Both the position numbers and the translations under genes were made by a program. A DNA stretch of 64,000 nt, taken from the NCBI GenBank assembly GCA_025454875.1, contig JALONP010000008.1, positions 102,616-166,615 on the forward strand, given 5' to 3'. Origin of the DNA: Bacteroidia bacterium. Its GTDB lineage: Bacteria; Bacteroidota; Bacteroidia; UKL13-3. The notes under the pieces are model-generated. The model was given only the letters and a program-made list of their open reading frames with translations, searched no databases and was not told the origin of the DNA. Numbering within the stretch: the first letter of the stretch is position 1; the number at the start of each line of letters is the position of its first letter. Of the stretch, positions 31,702-40,519 are shown piece after piece.

Positions 31702-32865
31702 TTAGTTTTTCGCCATCTCAATTCCAGCATCCAAATAGGTAAACATATCCTCTGGCAAATCATCTGCATTTTTGGGTCCACGTTTATGCCCAACACGCAC
31801 TATAATCATATCCAAATCAGGGATAGCAAAAACATACTGTCCGCGTATGCCTCGCATGTAAAAAATATCATGGTTTTGATAGTTCATTAACCACCATTGG
31901 TAACCATATTGATCAATTTGTTCTCCATCGGCAATATCAACCAAATGAGCAGCAGTGAGTGATGCGCGCACATAACTTGTGTCAACCAACTGTTTGCCTT
32001 GCCAATTGCCAGAATCCATGTATAACCGTGCCAACCGCGCAAAATCTTTTGCTGTTGAATAAAAACAGCAACTCACCTTTTCCATTCCTTGTTCATCGGT
32101 GCTCCAAAAGGCCTTGGTCTCTGCACCAATAGGTTGCCACAATTTTTCGGATGCATATTCGGCAACAGTTTTTCCGGTTACCTTTTTCAATATTATCCCC
32201 AACAATTGCGAATCACCTCCCTTGTAGTTCCATGTTTTTCCAGGAGCCTCTTTCACGTCAGCAGATAACGTTAGCTTGTTCACATCTTTACCATAATAAG
32301 CTTCGGCAGGCCAATCAAACGGACTTCCATACCCTTCCACAAAATCAATTCCACTGCCCATGGTAAGCAGATGCGCAATGGTAATTTTTGCTTTTTCACC
32401 TCTGGTAAATTCAGGGATATAATTTCCTACGGGTTCATTTACGTGCTTGATAAGCCCCTCCTTTAAAGCAATCCCAATTAAGATTGCATTAATCGATTTG
32501 GCCATTGAAAAAGAATTGGTAACTGATTGCTCATCATATCCTTCCCAATACTGCTCATGCAATACACTATCGTGTTGCATGACCACATACCCTACGGTTT
32601 GGTATTTTACGAAATCGGCCAACAAGTTAGAATCCAATTGCTGGCGGTTGTAGTTTATGCTTTTGGGCCAAGGCTGGGGCGCAGCAGCTGCCACTTGGTG
32701 GTAAGGAAACAAGTTTAACTCGTCAATATCAGGACCTGATTTGCCACTAAAGATGGTCATTGCCAAAACTTTGTTTACAAATAAATTATCCGTGATAAGC
32801 AAGCCCAATTCAAATGCCACAACCACAAGTACAACCCAAGTTGCTATTCGTTTTATGTATTTCAT
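31702..32865 (-). CDS. Serine hydrolase of the beta-lactamase/PBP-like family
   Basis: The product (387 residues from the ATG at 32865) has an N-terminal membrane anchor of about 25 residues followed by a class C beta-lactamase-related domain. The active-site Ser-x-x-Lys is SMAK (Ser120 and Lys123), the second motif is WNYKGGD (Tyr-x-Gly instead of the usual Tyr-x-Asn), and a late segment MIIVRVGHKRG fits the third motif region. It is probably periplasmic and hydrolyses esters or peptides; antibiotic resistance cannot be inferred. It is divergent from purH. Confidence 0.85.
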   Translation of the reverse strand: MKYIKRIATWVVLVVVAFELGLLITDNLFVNKVLAMTIFSGKSGPDIDELNLFPYHQVAAAAPQPWPKSINYNRQQLDSNLLADFVKYQTVGYVVMQHDSVLHEQYWEGYDEQSVTNSFSMAKSINAILIGIALKEGLIKHVNEPVGNYIPEFTRGEKAKITIAHLLTMGSGIDFVEGYGSPFDWPAEAYYGKDVNKLTLSADVKEAPGKTWNYKGGDSQLLGIILKKVTGKTVAEYASEKLWQPIGAETKAFWSTDEQGMEKVSCCFYSTAKDFARLARLYMDSGNWQGKQLVDTSYVRASLTAAHLVDIADGEQIDQYGYQWWLMNYQNHDIFYMRGIRGQYVFAIPDLDMIIVRVGHKRGPKNADDLPEDMFTYLDAGIEMAKN

Positions 32866-33029
32866 ACTTTCATTAATTATCCAAGCACAAAGCAACTTAC
32901 ATCTTTTTATTCAGCTAAGCAATTGCATGAATATCAATGAGCTATTTATCATATAAAAATCTATTAAACAGATTACATAATCCCATTTCGTTGGTTTATT
33001 TTCGCGCCACTTTTAACATTTACATTCTC

Positions 33030-34553
33030 ATGCAGCAACCACGTACCATTTCAAATGCCTTAATTTCTGTATTTTACAAAGATGGCTTAGAGCCACTTGC
33101 CAAAGCCCTAAATCAGTTAGGGGTGAACATTTACTCAACAGGAGGAACCCAAGAATTTATTGAAAAATTAGGAATTAAGGTACACGCGGTTGAAGACTTA
33201 ACAGGCTATCCAAGCATTTTGGGTGGCAGGGTAAAAACGCTGCACCCAAAAGTATTTGGAGGCATCTTAGCCAGACGTAGCAACGAACAAGACCAGCAAG
33301 AGGTGAAAGAATTTGCCATTCCCTTTTTTGATTTAGTGGTGGTTGACTTGTATCCTTTTGAAGAAACCGTAAAAAGCACAAGCGAAGAAGCCAAAATCAT
33401 AGAAAAGATTGATATTGGAGGGGTTTCGTTGATTAGAGCTGCTGCTAAAAATTATAACGATACGGTAATTGTTTGTGATAAAAATGATTGCCCACAATTG
33501 GCAGAGACCTTGTTGGCTCAAAATGGCGCAACATCCATTGAACAACGAAGGGTATTTGCAACCAAGGCCTTTCACGTAACGTCAGATTACGATGGCAAAA
33601 TTTTTCAATATTTTGACGCGCAAACCACTACTGCCTTTAAAGCCAGCGTGAGCCCAGCAAAGGCTTTACGTTATGGCGAAAATCCTCACCAACAAGGTGT
33701 TTTTTATGGCAAATTGGATGAGTTGTTCACTCAAAAACATGGCAAAGAATTATCATACAACAACCTGCTCGATATTGATGCAGCGCTGAATTTAATAGGT
33801 GATTTTGATGCCCCAACTGTTGCTATTATCAAACACAACAATCCGTGTGGAGTTGCTTCGAGATCAACTTTGCTCGAAGCCTGGAAAGATGCATTAGCAG
33901 GTGATCCAGTTTCGGCTTTTGGCGGGGTAATTGTGGCCAACAGAACAATTGATGAAGCTACTGCAACTGAAATCGATAAAATATTCATGGAAGTATTAAT
34001 TGCTCCTGGCTATGAAGGTAACGCGCTTGGTATTTTGCAATCCAAAAAGAACCGTGTTTTGCTTCAACTTAATGGGCAATTGCCTACTGGTAAACAATAC
34101 CGCAGCATCTTGAATGGTGTTGTTGAACAAGATAAAGATGCAGTTGTGTTAACCAAAGAGAACCTTACTTTAGTTACCCAAACAAGCGCTCCAGACGCTA
34201 TGATTCATGATTTGTTATTTGCTGATAAAATTGTAAAACACACCAAATCAAACACAATTGTATTGGCAAAAAATGGGCAATTATTGGGCATTGGATGCGG
34301 ACAAACATCGCGTGTGGATGCGTTAAAACAAGCCATTGCCAAAGCGCAAAGTTTTGAATTTGATTTGAATGGTGCAGTGATGAGCAGTGATGCGTTTTTC
34401 CCATTTCCTGATTGTGTAGAAATTGCAGATAAAGCAGGAATCAAATACGTGATTCAACCGGGTGGTTCCATTAAGGATGATGCAAGCATCACTTATTGTA
34501 ACGCCAATGGAATAGCCATGTACTTTACAGGTACAAGACATTTTAAGCATTAA
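33030..34553 (+). CDS. purH: Bifunctional AICAR formyltransferase / IMP cyclohydrolase
   Basis: Catalyses the last two steps of IMP synthesis. The 507-residue product from the ATG at 33030 has an N-terminal cyclohydrolase domain (ISVFYKDGLEPLAKAL, STGGTQEFIE, GGRVKTLHPKVFGGIL) and a C-terminal formyltransferase domain. The latter has LRYGENPHQQG, IKHNNPCGVA, DPVSAFGGVI and the end SDAFFPFPDCVE. Length and motifs are complete. An in-frame start at 32937 would add 31 residues without similarity and is less likely. Confidence 0.96.
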   Translation: MQQPRTISNALISVFYKDGLEPLAKALNQLGVNIYSTGGTQEFIEKLGIKVHAVEDLTGYPSILGGRVKTLHPKVFGGILARRSNEQDQQEVKEFAIPFFDLVVVDLYPFEETVKSTSEEAKIIEKIDIGGVSLIRAAAKNYNDTVIVCDKNDCPQLAETLLAQNGATSIEQRRVFATKAFHVTSDYDGKIFQYFDAQTTTAFKASVSPAKALRYGENPHQQGVFYGKLDELFTQKHGKELSYNNLLDIDAALNLIGDFDAPTVAIIKHNNPCGVASRSTLLEAWKDALAGDPVSAFGGVIVANRTIDEATATEIDKIFMEVLIAPGYEGNALGILQSKKNRVLLQLNGQLPTGKQYRSILNGVVEQDKDAVVLTKENLTLVTQTSAPDAMIHDLLFADKIVKHTKSNTIVLAKNGQLLGIGCGQTSRVDALKQAIAKAQSFEFDLNGAVMSSDAFFPFPDCVEIADKAGIKYVIQPGGSIKDDASITYCNANGIAMYFTGTRHFKH

Positions 34554-34816
34554 TTGTTAGGATATTGGTTGATAAGGGGATTGGTTAATAAGGTATTTGT
34601 AAATCCGTATCTAATCCTATACAAGTTTTTATTAAGCATATATTCAAAATCTAGTAAATTGTATCTAGTATCCTAAAGCCTATATCTTGAAAAATTACTT
34701 TGCAAAACATCTCTTCACCTTACCCACATCCTGCGAAAAAAAGCACAACGAATATTTAAATATTTATGCTATAATTTGCAGGTAGTAAAAACACTTAAAA
34801 AAAGAGAGCCAAAAAA

Positions 34817-35839
34817 ATGGGAATGTTTAGCTTCCTTACACAGGATTTAGCCATCGATTTAGGAACAGCCAATACGCTGATTATACATAAAGACCAAGTG
34901 GTGGTGGACGAGCCATCCATTATTGCCATTAACCGAAGAACCGGGAATGTAATTGCAGTTGGTAGCCAAGCGCAGCAAATGCATGGCAAGGCGCACGAGG
35001 ATATTAAAACCATTCGACCGTTGAAAGATGGGGTAATTGCCGATTTTAATGCCGCTGAACACATGATTCGGGGTATGATTCAAATGATTCAGCAAGGCAG
35101 CAAGCTAATTAAGCCACAACAACGCATGGTGATTTGTATTCCTTCTGGAATCACTGAAGTAGAAAAACGTGCGGTGAAAGACAGTGCTGAACGTGCTGGA
35201 GCCAAGGAAGTTTACCTGATACACGAACCTATGGCTGCTGCAATTGGTATCGGTATTGATGTGTTCGAACCAATGGGCAATATGATCATTGATATTGGTG
35301 GTGGAACTACAGAAATTGCAGTAATCGCCCTTGCGGGTATTGTTTGCGATCAATCGATTCGTGTAGCAGGTGATGAATTTACAGAAGATATTTTAGACTA
35401 TATGCGCAGGCAACACAACTTGCTTGTTGGAGAGCGTACTGCTGAACGTATTAAAATTGAAGTTGGATCAGCCCTTACTGAACTTGAAAACGCGCCTCCA
35501 GATTTTGCTGTGAATGGCCGCGACTTAATGACTGGTATTCCGAAACAAATAACCGTATCGTACAGCGAAATTGCCGCTGCCTTGGATAAATCCATTTCTA
35601 AAATAGAAGAAGCCGTTTTGCGCGCCTTGGAGTTAACACCACCTGAACTTTCGGCCGATATTTACTCAACTGGTTTATACTTAACGGGAGGAGGGGCATT
35701 GCTTCGCGGGCTTGACAAACGGATTTCGCAAAAAACCAAGTTGCCTGTTCATGTTGCAGATGACCCGCTACGTGCGGTAGTAAGGGGAACAGGTATGGCT
35801 CTTAAAAACCTTAAGAATTTTAAATTCTTAATGACGTAA
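34817..35839 (+). CDS. mreB: MreB rod-shape actin homologue
   Basis: The 340-residue actin-like ATPase has phosphate-1 motif IDLGTANTLI near residues 13-22, the connect and phosphate-2 region MIIDIGGGTTEIAVIALAGIV, and adenosine motif LTGGGALLRGLDK. It polymerises beneath the inner membrane and guides lateral wall synthesis with MreC, MreD, PBP2 and RodA, all encoded directly downstream. It starts the cell-shape cluster after a 263-base AT-rich gap; a 132-base AT-rich gap separates it from mreC. Confidence 0.97.
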   Translation: MGMFSFLTQDLAIDLGTANTLIIHKDQVVVDEPSIIAINRRTGNVIAVGSQAQQMHGKAHEDIKTIRPLKDGVIADFNAAEHMIRGMIQMIQQGSKLIKPQQRMVICIPSGITEVEKRAVKDSAERAGAKEVYLIHEPMAAAIGIGIDVFEPMGNMIIDIGGGTTEIAVIALAGIVCDQSIRVAGDEFTEDILDYMRRQHNLLVGERTAERIKIEVGSALTELENAPPDFAVNGRDLMTGIPKQITVSYSEIAAALDKSISKIEEAVLRALELTPPELSADIYSTGLYLTGGGALLRGLDKRISQKTKLPVHVADDPLRAVVRGTGMALKNLKNFKFLMT

Positions 35840-35971
35840 GGGTAAATTAATAATCAGTAATTGAAAGTTAATCATTAACAACTATAAATTAATAGTTGGC
35901 CAAAGAAAATAATAAGGGTTACTTAAACCGTAATTGCTAATTATTAATTACCAATTATTAATTGCTACAAA

Positions 35972-36802
35972 ATGCGTAACCTGATATTTTTTATTTATAA
36001 GTACTATGTATTCTTCCTGTTTTTAATACTGGAGATTGTATCGTTCGTATTTATTTACCGCTTCAACCATTACCAAAAAGCTAGTTTCGTCAATTACACT
36101 GTGGGGGTTACAAGTGCATTTTACACCGCAGTGAGCAATACACAAGAATATTTTTACTTACGTAGCATCAACGACAGCTTGCAAATGGAAAATGCCCGAT
36201 TACGCACAGAACTTTTTTCTTCATACTACAACAACAAGTTTAACCTTACTCAAGTAAACGATACCCTTTATAGGCAGCAATACGAATACATTGCAGCACA
36301 GGTAGTAAACAATTCTGTTACCAAACGCAACAATTACATCACCCTAAACAAAGGGCGCTTACACGGTATCGAACCCGAAATGGGCGTAATAAGTGAAAAT
36401 GGTATCGTAGGTATTGTGATGAATGCTTCCAATCATTATTGTACAGTATTATCGTTGTTAAACAACAACTGTAAAATCAGTGCCAAAATTCTTAAAAATG
36501 GAGCCTTTGGATCGTTGGTTTGGGATGGGATGGATCCCAAATTTGCCTACCTACGTGATGTAAACAAGCATGTTCCGTTGATGACTAACGATGTAATTGT
36601 AACAAGTAATTTTTCAACGATTTTTCCGGAAGGAATTCCAATTGGAAAAATATACGCGCATAGCCTTGATGCAGGTGATAACTTTCACAAAATTAAAGTG
36701 GAGTTGAATACAAACTTTTCAACTGTATCAACTGTGTATGTGATTCGGAATTTATTTAAACAAGAGCAACAAGGCATTGAAGCAACCATTAATCAAAAAT
36801 GA
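35972..36802 (+). CDS. mreC: MreC rod-shape protein
   Basis: The 276-residue product has an N-terminal membrane segment (about residues 12-32), a coiled-coil stretch (residues 60-85, SINDSLQMENARLRTEL) and two small beta-barrel domains with segments GRLHGIEPEMGVISENGIVGIV and VIVTSNFSTIFPEGIPIGKI, typical of MreC. It links MreB to the periplasmic wall enzymes. It overlaps mreD by four bases (ATGA). Confidence 0.94.
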   Translation: MRNLIFFIYKYYVFFLFLILEIVSFVFIYRFNHYQKASFVNYTVGVTSAFYTAVSNTQEYFYLRSINDSLQMENARLRTELFSSYYNNKFNLTQVNDTLYRQQYEYIAAQVVNNSVTKRNNYITLNKGRLHGIEPEMGVISENGIVGIVMNASNHYCTVLSLLNNNCKISAKILKNGAFGSLVWDGMDPKFAYLRDVNKHVPLMTNDVIVTSNFSTIFPEGIPIGKIYAHSLDAGDNFHKIKVELNTNFSTVSTVYVIRNLFKQEQQGIEATINQK

Positions 36803-37320
36803 TACTTGATTTTTTAACATACTTGCTTAAGCTTATTGGCTTGCTATTGGTACAACTGCTAGTAGTGAACAATATTGAACTCAGCGGTTATATTAATCCG
36901 TTTGTGTATGTTGCTTTTTTGCTTTCACTACCCGTATCGGTAAAGCCATGGCAAATGGTTCTGATTTCGTTTTTAACTGGCGCCATCATGGACTCGTTTT
37001 CAAGTACACCTGGGTTGCATATGGCCGCTTGTAATGCCATGGGCTTTTTGCGCATCTATTACCTCAGAGCCACAACCAATAAAGAAGACCAAGAAGGCCG
37101 AATGATTCCATCCATCTCCCAAAAAGGAATTGTATGGTTCACCGTTTATGGCTTTTCGATGATTTTCATACACCACTTGGTTTTGTTTTTTTTGGAAATT
37201 TATGGCTTTCACGAGTTTTTCACCACCTTACTTAGGGTATTGTTAAGCACATTGGTTTCATTGCTGCTTATCGTTATAGGTCAGTTATTGTTTTTCCGCA
37301 GCGCCAAAACAAATGGATAA
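36799..37320 (+). CDS. mreD: MreD rod-shape protein
   Basis: The 173-residue hydrophobic product has five to six membrane segments. It is recognised mainly by size, hydropathy and its position between mreC (four-base overlap) and the PBP2 gene (eight-base overlap). The NPFVYVAFLLSLP and GLHMAACNAMGFLRIYYLR segments fit Bacteroidota MreD. It is part of the elongasome. Confidence 0.88.
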   Translation: MILDFLTYLLKLIGLLLVQLLVVNNIELSGYINPFVYVAFLLSLPVSVKPWQMVLISFLTGAIMDSFSSTPGLHMAACNAMGFLRIYYLRATTNKEDQEGRMIPSISQKGIVWFTVYGFSMIFIHHLVLFFLEIYGFHEFFTTLLRVLLSTLVSLLLIVIGQLLFFRSAKTNG

Positions 37321-39160
37321 TTCAGCCAAACGAAACATATTAATTGCAATCTTCTTCTCGTTTGCACTGGTGTATATTGTACGGTTGGCTTTTTTACAAT
37401 TGTTTGATGATTCCTATTTACGATATGCCCAGCAAAATGTATTACAAGAACAAACCATTTACCCAGCGAGAGGCTTGGTATATGACCGCAATGGTGAGTT
37501 GCTTGTGTACAATGACGCGATTTACGATTTATTTGTAACACCTGATCAGGTAAAAGATTTAGACACAGCCGAATTTTGCAGAGTGCTTGGTATCACTTTG
37601 GAAGGTTTTGTACAGCGCTTTGAAAAAATGAAAAAGAGCAAAGGCTATGCCCCCTACCGAGAGCAGCTTTTCGAAAAACAACTCAGCATCCAGACCTATG
37701 CAGCCTTTCAAGAAAAAATGTTCGACTTTTTAGGATTTAATACAGTGGTGCGAACAGACCGAAAGTACAAATTCAGCGATGCAGCGCATGTGATGGGATA
37801 TATTGGTGAGGTTACTGAAAAAGATATAGAAAAAAGCGAAGGGTACTACAGAATGGGTGATTTTATTGGAATTAGTGGAGTAGAAAAATCATATGAAGAA
37901 GTATTGAGAGGAAAAAAAGGAGTACAGTTTGTGCTTGTAGATTCTAAAAACAGAACACAAGGACGTTACAAAGAAGGCCAATTTGATACCCCTGCAGTAG
38001 CAGGCTACAATATCGAATTAAGCATTGACCATCAATTACAGCAACTAGGCGAACAATTACTTCAAAACAAAGTTGGGAGTGTTGTGGCCATCGAACCATC
38101 AACTGGCGAAATTTTGGCATTGGTTGCGAGCCCTACGTATGACCCTAACTTATTTGTTGGACGTGAGCGCGGCAATAATTACATGAAACTGTTGCGCGAC
38201 CCTAGCAAACCTTTGTTTAACCGCCCACTTGCCGCTCCTTACCCCCCAGGCTCAATCTTTAAAGTTCTGATGGCACTTACAGGTCAGCAAGAAGGCGTGC
38301 TTAATGCCAATACCACTTATGGTTGCAGAAATGGCTATATGTTTGTTGGATGCCATCCACATAGTTCACCACTTGCATTGAGAGGAGCAATTGCAGTTTC
38401 GTGTAATGCTTACTTTTGCCAAGTATACCGAAGCGTAGTAAATAACCTTGCATACCCCAAAGCTGAAAAAGCTTACCAAAGTTTTCATAAACACATGGCT
38501 AGTTTTGGATTGGGTAAACGATTGGGTGTTGATTTGTTTGGAGAAGGTGGAGGTCTTTTACCAACATCAGAATATTATGATAAGATTTACGGTAGGTATA
38601 GATGGCAAGCAACTACTACTATTTCACTTGGAATTGGCCAAGGTGAATTGGGTATTACGCCTCTGCAAATGGCGAATGCTACTGCAGCAGTTGCGAACAG
38701 AGGTTATTGGATTACACCACATGTGGTTAAAAAAATTGATGGCAAACCAAACCCTAATCCAGAATACCAAAACAAACATTGGACAACAATTGATACTACT
38801 TATTTCCCAGTTGTTATTGATGGGATGCAAGATGTGGTAACGGCTGGAACGGCCCGCATTGCACAAATTCCTGGCATTGAAATTTGTGGTAAAACTGGAA
38901 CGGCTCAAAACCCGCATGGCAAAGATCACTCTGTTTTTTTCGCATTTGCGCCCAAACACAATCCAAAAATTGCCATTGCTGTTATTGTTGAAAACGCAGG
39001 CTTTGGTGCTACTTGGGCTGCCCCAATTGCAAGTCTTATGATGGAGCAGTACTTAACAGGAAAACATGATACACGCAAAGCCTTGCTTGAACGCATGCTG
39101 AAAGGAAATTTAATTCACAAAAATGATACAACAATCACAACCCAAACCATCAAACATTGA
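37313..39160 (+). CDS. mrdA: Penicillin-binding protein 2 (peptidoglycan transpeptidase)
   Basis: The 615-residue class B PBP cross-links new peptidoglycan in the lateral wall. It has one N-terminal membrane segment, a dimerisation domain, then the transpeptidase with catalytic Ser-x-x-Lys in PPGSIFK (Ser about 314), SCN in VSCNAYF (about 363) and KTGTA (about 527). All three motifs are intact. It overlaps mreD by eight bases and rodA by 38 bases, showing tight coupling with its glycosyltransferase partner RodA. Confidence 0.95.
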   Translation: MDNSAKRNILIAIFFSFALVYIVRLAFLQLFDDSYLRYAQQNVLQEQTIYPARGLVYDRNGELLVYNDAIYDLFVTPDQVKDLDTAEFCRVLGITLEGFVQRFEKMKKSKGYAPYREQLFEKQLSIQTYAAFQEKMFDFLGFNTVVRTDRKYKFSDAAHVMGYIGEVTEKDIEKSEGYYRMGDFIGISGVEKSYEEVLRGKKGVQFVLVDSKNRTQGRYKEGQFDTPAVAGYNIELSIDHQLQQLGEQLLQNKVGSVVAIEPSTGEILALVASPTYDPNLFVGRERGNNYMKLLRDPSKPLFNRPLAAPYPPGSIFKVLMALTGQQEGVLNANTTYGCRNGYMFVGCHPHSSPLALRGAIAVSCNAYFCQVYRSVVNNLAYPKAEKAYQSFHKHMASFGLGKRLGVDLFGEGGGLLPTSEYYDKIYGRYRWQATTTISLGIGQGELGITPLQMANATAAVANRGYWITPHVVKKIDGKPNPNPEYQNKHWTTIDTTYFPVVIDGMQDVVTAGTARIAQIPGIEICGKTGTAQNPHGKDHSVFFAFAPKHNPKIAIAVIVENAGFGATWAAPIASLMMEQYLTGKHDTRKALLERMLKGNLIHKNDTTITTQTIKH

Positions 39161-40400
39161 TTGGCTCACGCTTGTGTTGTATTACACATTTGTGATTGCT
39201 GGATTGTTATGCATTTATGCCTCGGTGTACCGCGAAAGCAACCCGATGATTTATGATGCAACTCAAAATTATGGCAAGCAATTAATTTGGATTGGCGCAT
39301 CATCATTCATTGGCCTTTTAATTTTACTGGTTGATGAAAAGTTCTTTTACGCATTTGCGTATCCTATTTACATTATTACCATTGTGCTTTTATTGGCAGT
39401 ACTTGCTTTTGCAACCACAGTAAAAGGATCGAGTTCATGGATAGAGATTGGTGGATTTAGAATGCAACCGGCAGAGTTTGCCAAATTTGGTACTGCACTC
39501 GCTTTAGCTCGCTACATGAGTGGATTTAACATTAAGTACAGTGACCGTAAGGTACAATTGGTTACCGCGGGAATGATTTTGTTGCCCATGCTCATTATCT
39601 TATTGCAAAATGAAACAGGAAGTGCTTTAGTATTTGCTTCGTTTGTATTGATGTTTTACCGCGAAGGGTTACCTGGTTACTTTTTATTTATTGGTTTAAT
39701 GATGGCCGTGTTGGCCGTGCTTGCACTTGTTATCCCATCACTTTATCTAATCATTGCTATTGGTGTATTTGCAGGATTATTCACATTGGTAATCCGAAGA
39801 AACAGGCAAAATTTGTTGATTGTGTTGGCGGTAACATTGTTTGCCATGGCTTATGTAAGTTCAATCGGGTATGCATTTGAAAATGTATTGCAACCTCATC
39901 AAAAAACCCGTATCAATGTGTTGTTGGGAAAAGAAGTGGATTTAAAAGGCGCTGGCTACAATGTGCAGCAATCCAAAATTGCAATTGGTTCAGGTGGTTT
40001 ATTAGGTAAAGGATTTTTAGAGGGAACTCAGAATAAGTTTCGGTTTGTTCCAGAGCAGAGCACCGACTTCATTTTTTGCACCATTGGGGAAGAATATGGG
40101 TTTGTAGGATCCGTTGTCTTTATTGGATTATACATGCTGTTGTTATGGCGCATACTGGTAATGGCCGAGCGGCAGCGGCAAAAGTTTAACCGTATTTATG
40201 GGTATTGTGTTGCTGCAATTTTGTTTTTCCATTTCGCCATCAATATTGGAATGACCATTGGCCTTGTTCCTGTTATCGGAATTCCGCTTCCGTTTTTTAG
40301 TTATGGAGGTTCTGCGTTACTTAGTTTTACCATACTGCTGTTCATTTTTATTCGCTTGGATGCCAATAGACAAAATGAACTCAGAGGCGCGTTTGATTAA
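39123..40400 (+). CDS. rodA: RodA peptidoglycan glycosyltransferase
   Basis: The 425-residue SEDS-family membrane protein has about ten transmembrane segments with the conserved signatures: WIEIGGFRMQPAEFAKFGTALALARY, LLGKGFLEGTQNKFRFVPEQSTDFIF and the C-terminal PVIGIPLPFFSYGGSALLS. It polymerises lipid II for lateral wall growth together with PBP2. Its start lies 38 bases inside the PBP2 gene. It closes the mreBCD-mrdA-rodA cluster. Confidence 0.95.
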   Translation: MIQQSQPKPSNIDWLTLVLYYTFVIAGLLCIYASVYRESNPMIYDATQNYGKQLIWIGASSFIGLLILLVDEKFFYAFAYPIYIITIVLLLAVLAFATTVKGSSSWIEIGGFRMQPAEFAKFGTALALARYMSGFNIKYSDRKVQLVTAGMILLPMLIILLQNETGSALVFASFVLMFYREGLPGYFLFIGLMMAVLAVLALVIPSLYLIIAIGVFAGLFTLVIRRNRQNLLIVLAVTLFAMAYVSSIGYAFENVLQPHQKTRINVLLGKEVDLKGAGYNVQQSKIAIGSGGLLGKGFLEGTQNKFRFVPEQSTDFIFCTIGEEYGFVGSVVFIGLYMLLLWRILVMAERQRQKFNRIYGYCVAAILFFHFAINIGMTIGLVPVIGIPLPFFSYGGSALLSFTILLFIFIRLDANRQNELRGAFD

Positions 40401-40457
40401 CAAAACCCCACTCTTTTTTAATCAAATTGTCACAATACCAAAAACAGGTTTCGCTTG

Positions 40458-40488
40458 TTTGGAAATGAATGATATTTAATTAGTTTTA
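40458..40488 (+). promoter_or_regulatory. Bacteroidota-type promoter of the first giant surface protein
   Basis: TTTG (40458-40461), exactly 19 bases, then TAGTTTTA (40481-40488; one mismatch to TAnnTTTG). This matches the phylum's -33/-7 arrangement and ends 31 bases before the ATG. It lies in the 119-base gap after rodA, so the giant gene has its own promoter. Confidence 0.6.
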
Positions 40489-40519
40489 CAGTGCTAATCA
40501 ACTTTAAACTAAACTAAAT

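Noticed and set aside
32937-33029. 31-residue extension at the PurH N-terminus
   Set aside because: PurH homology starts at the ATG at 33030, and the extension has no similarity and poor composition.
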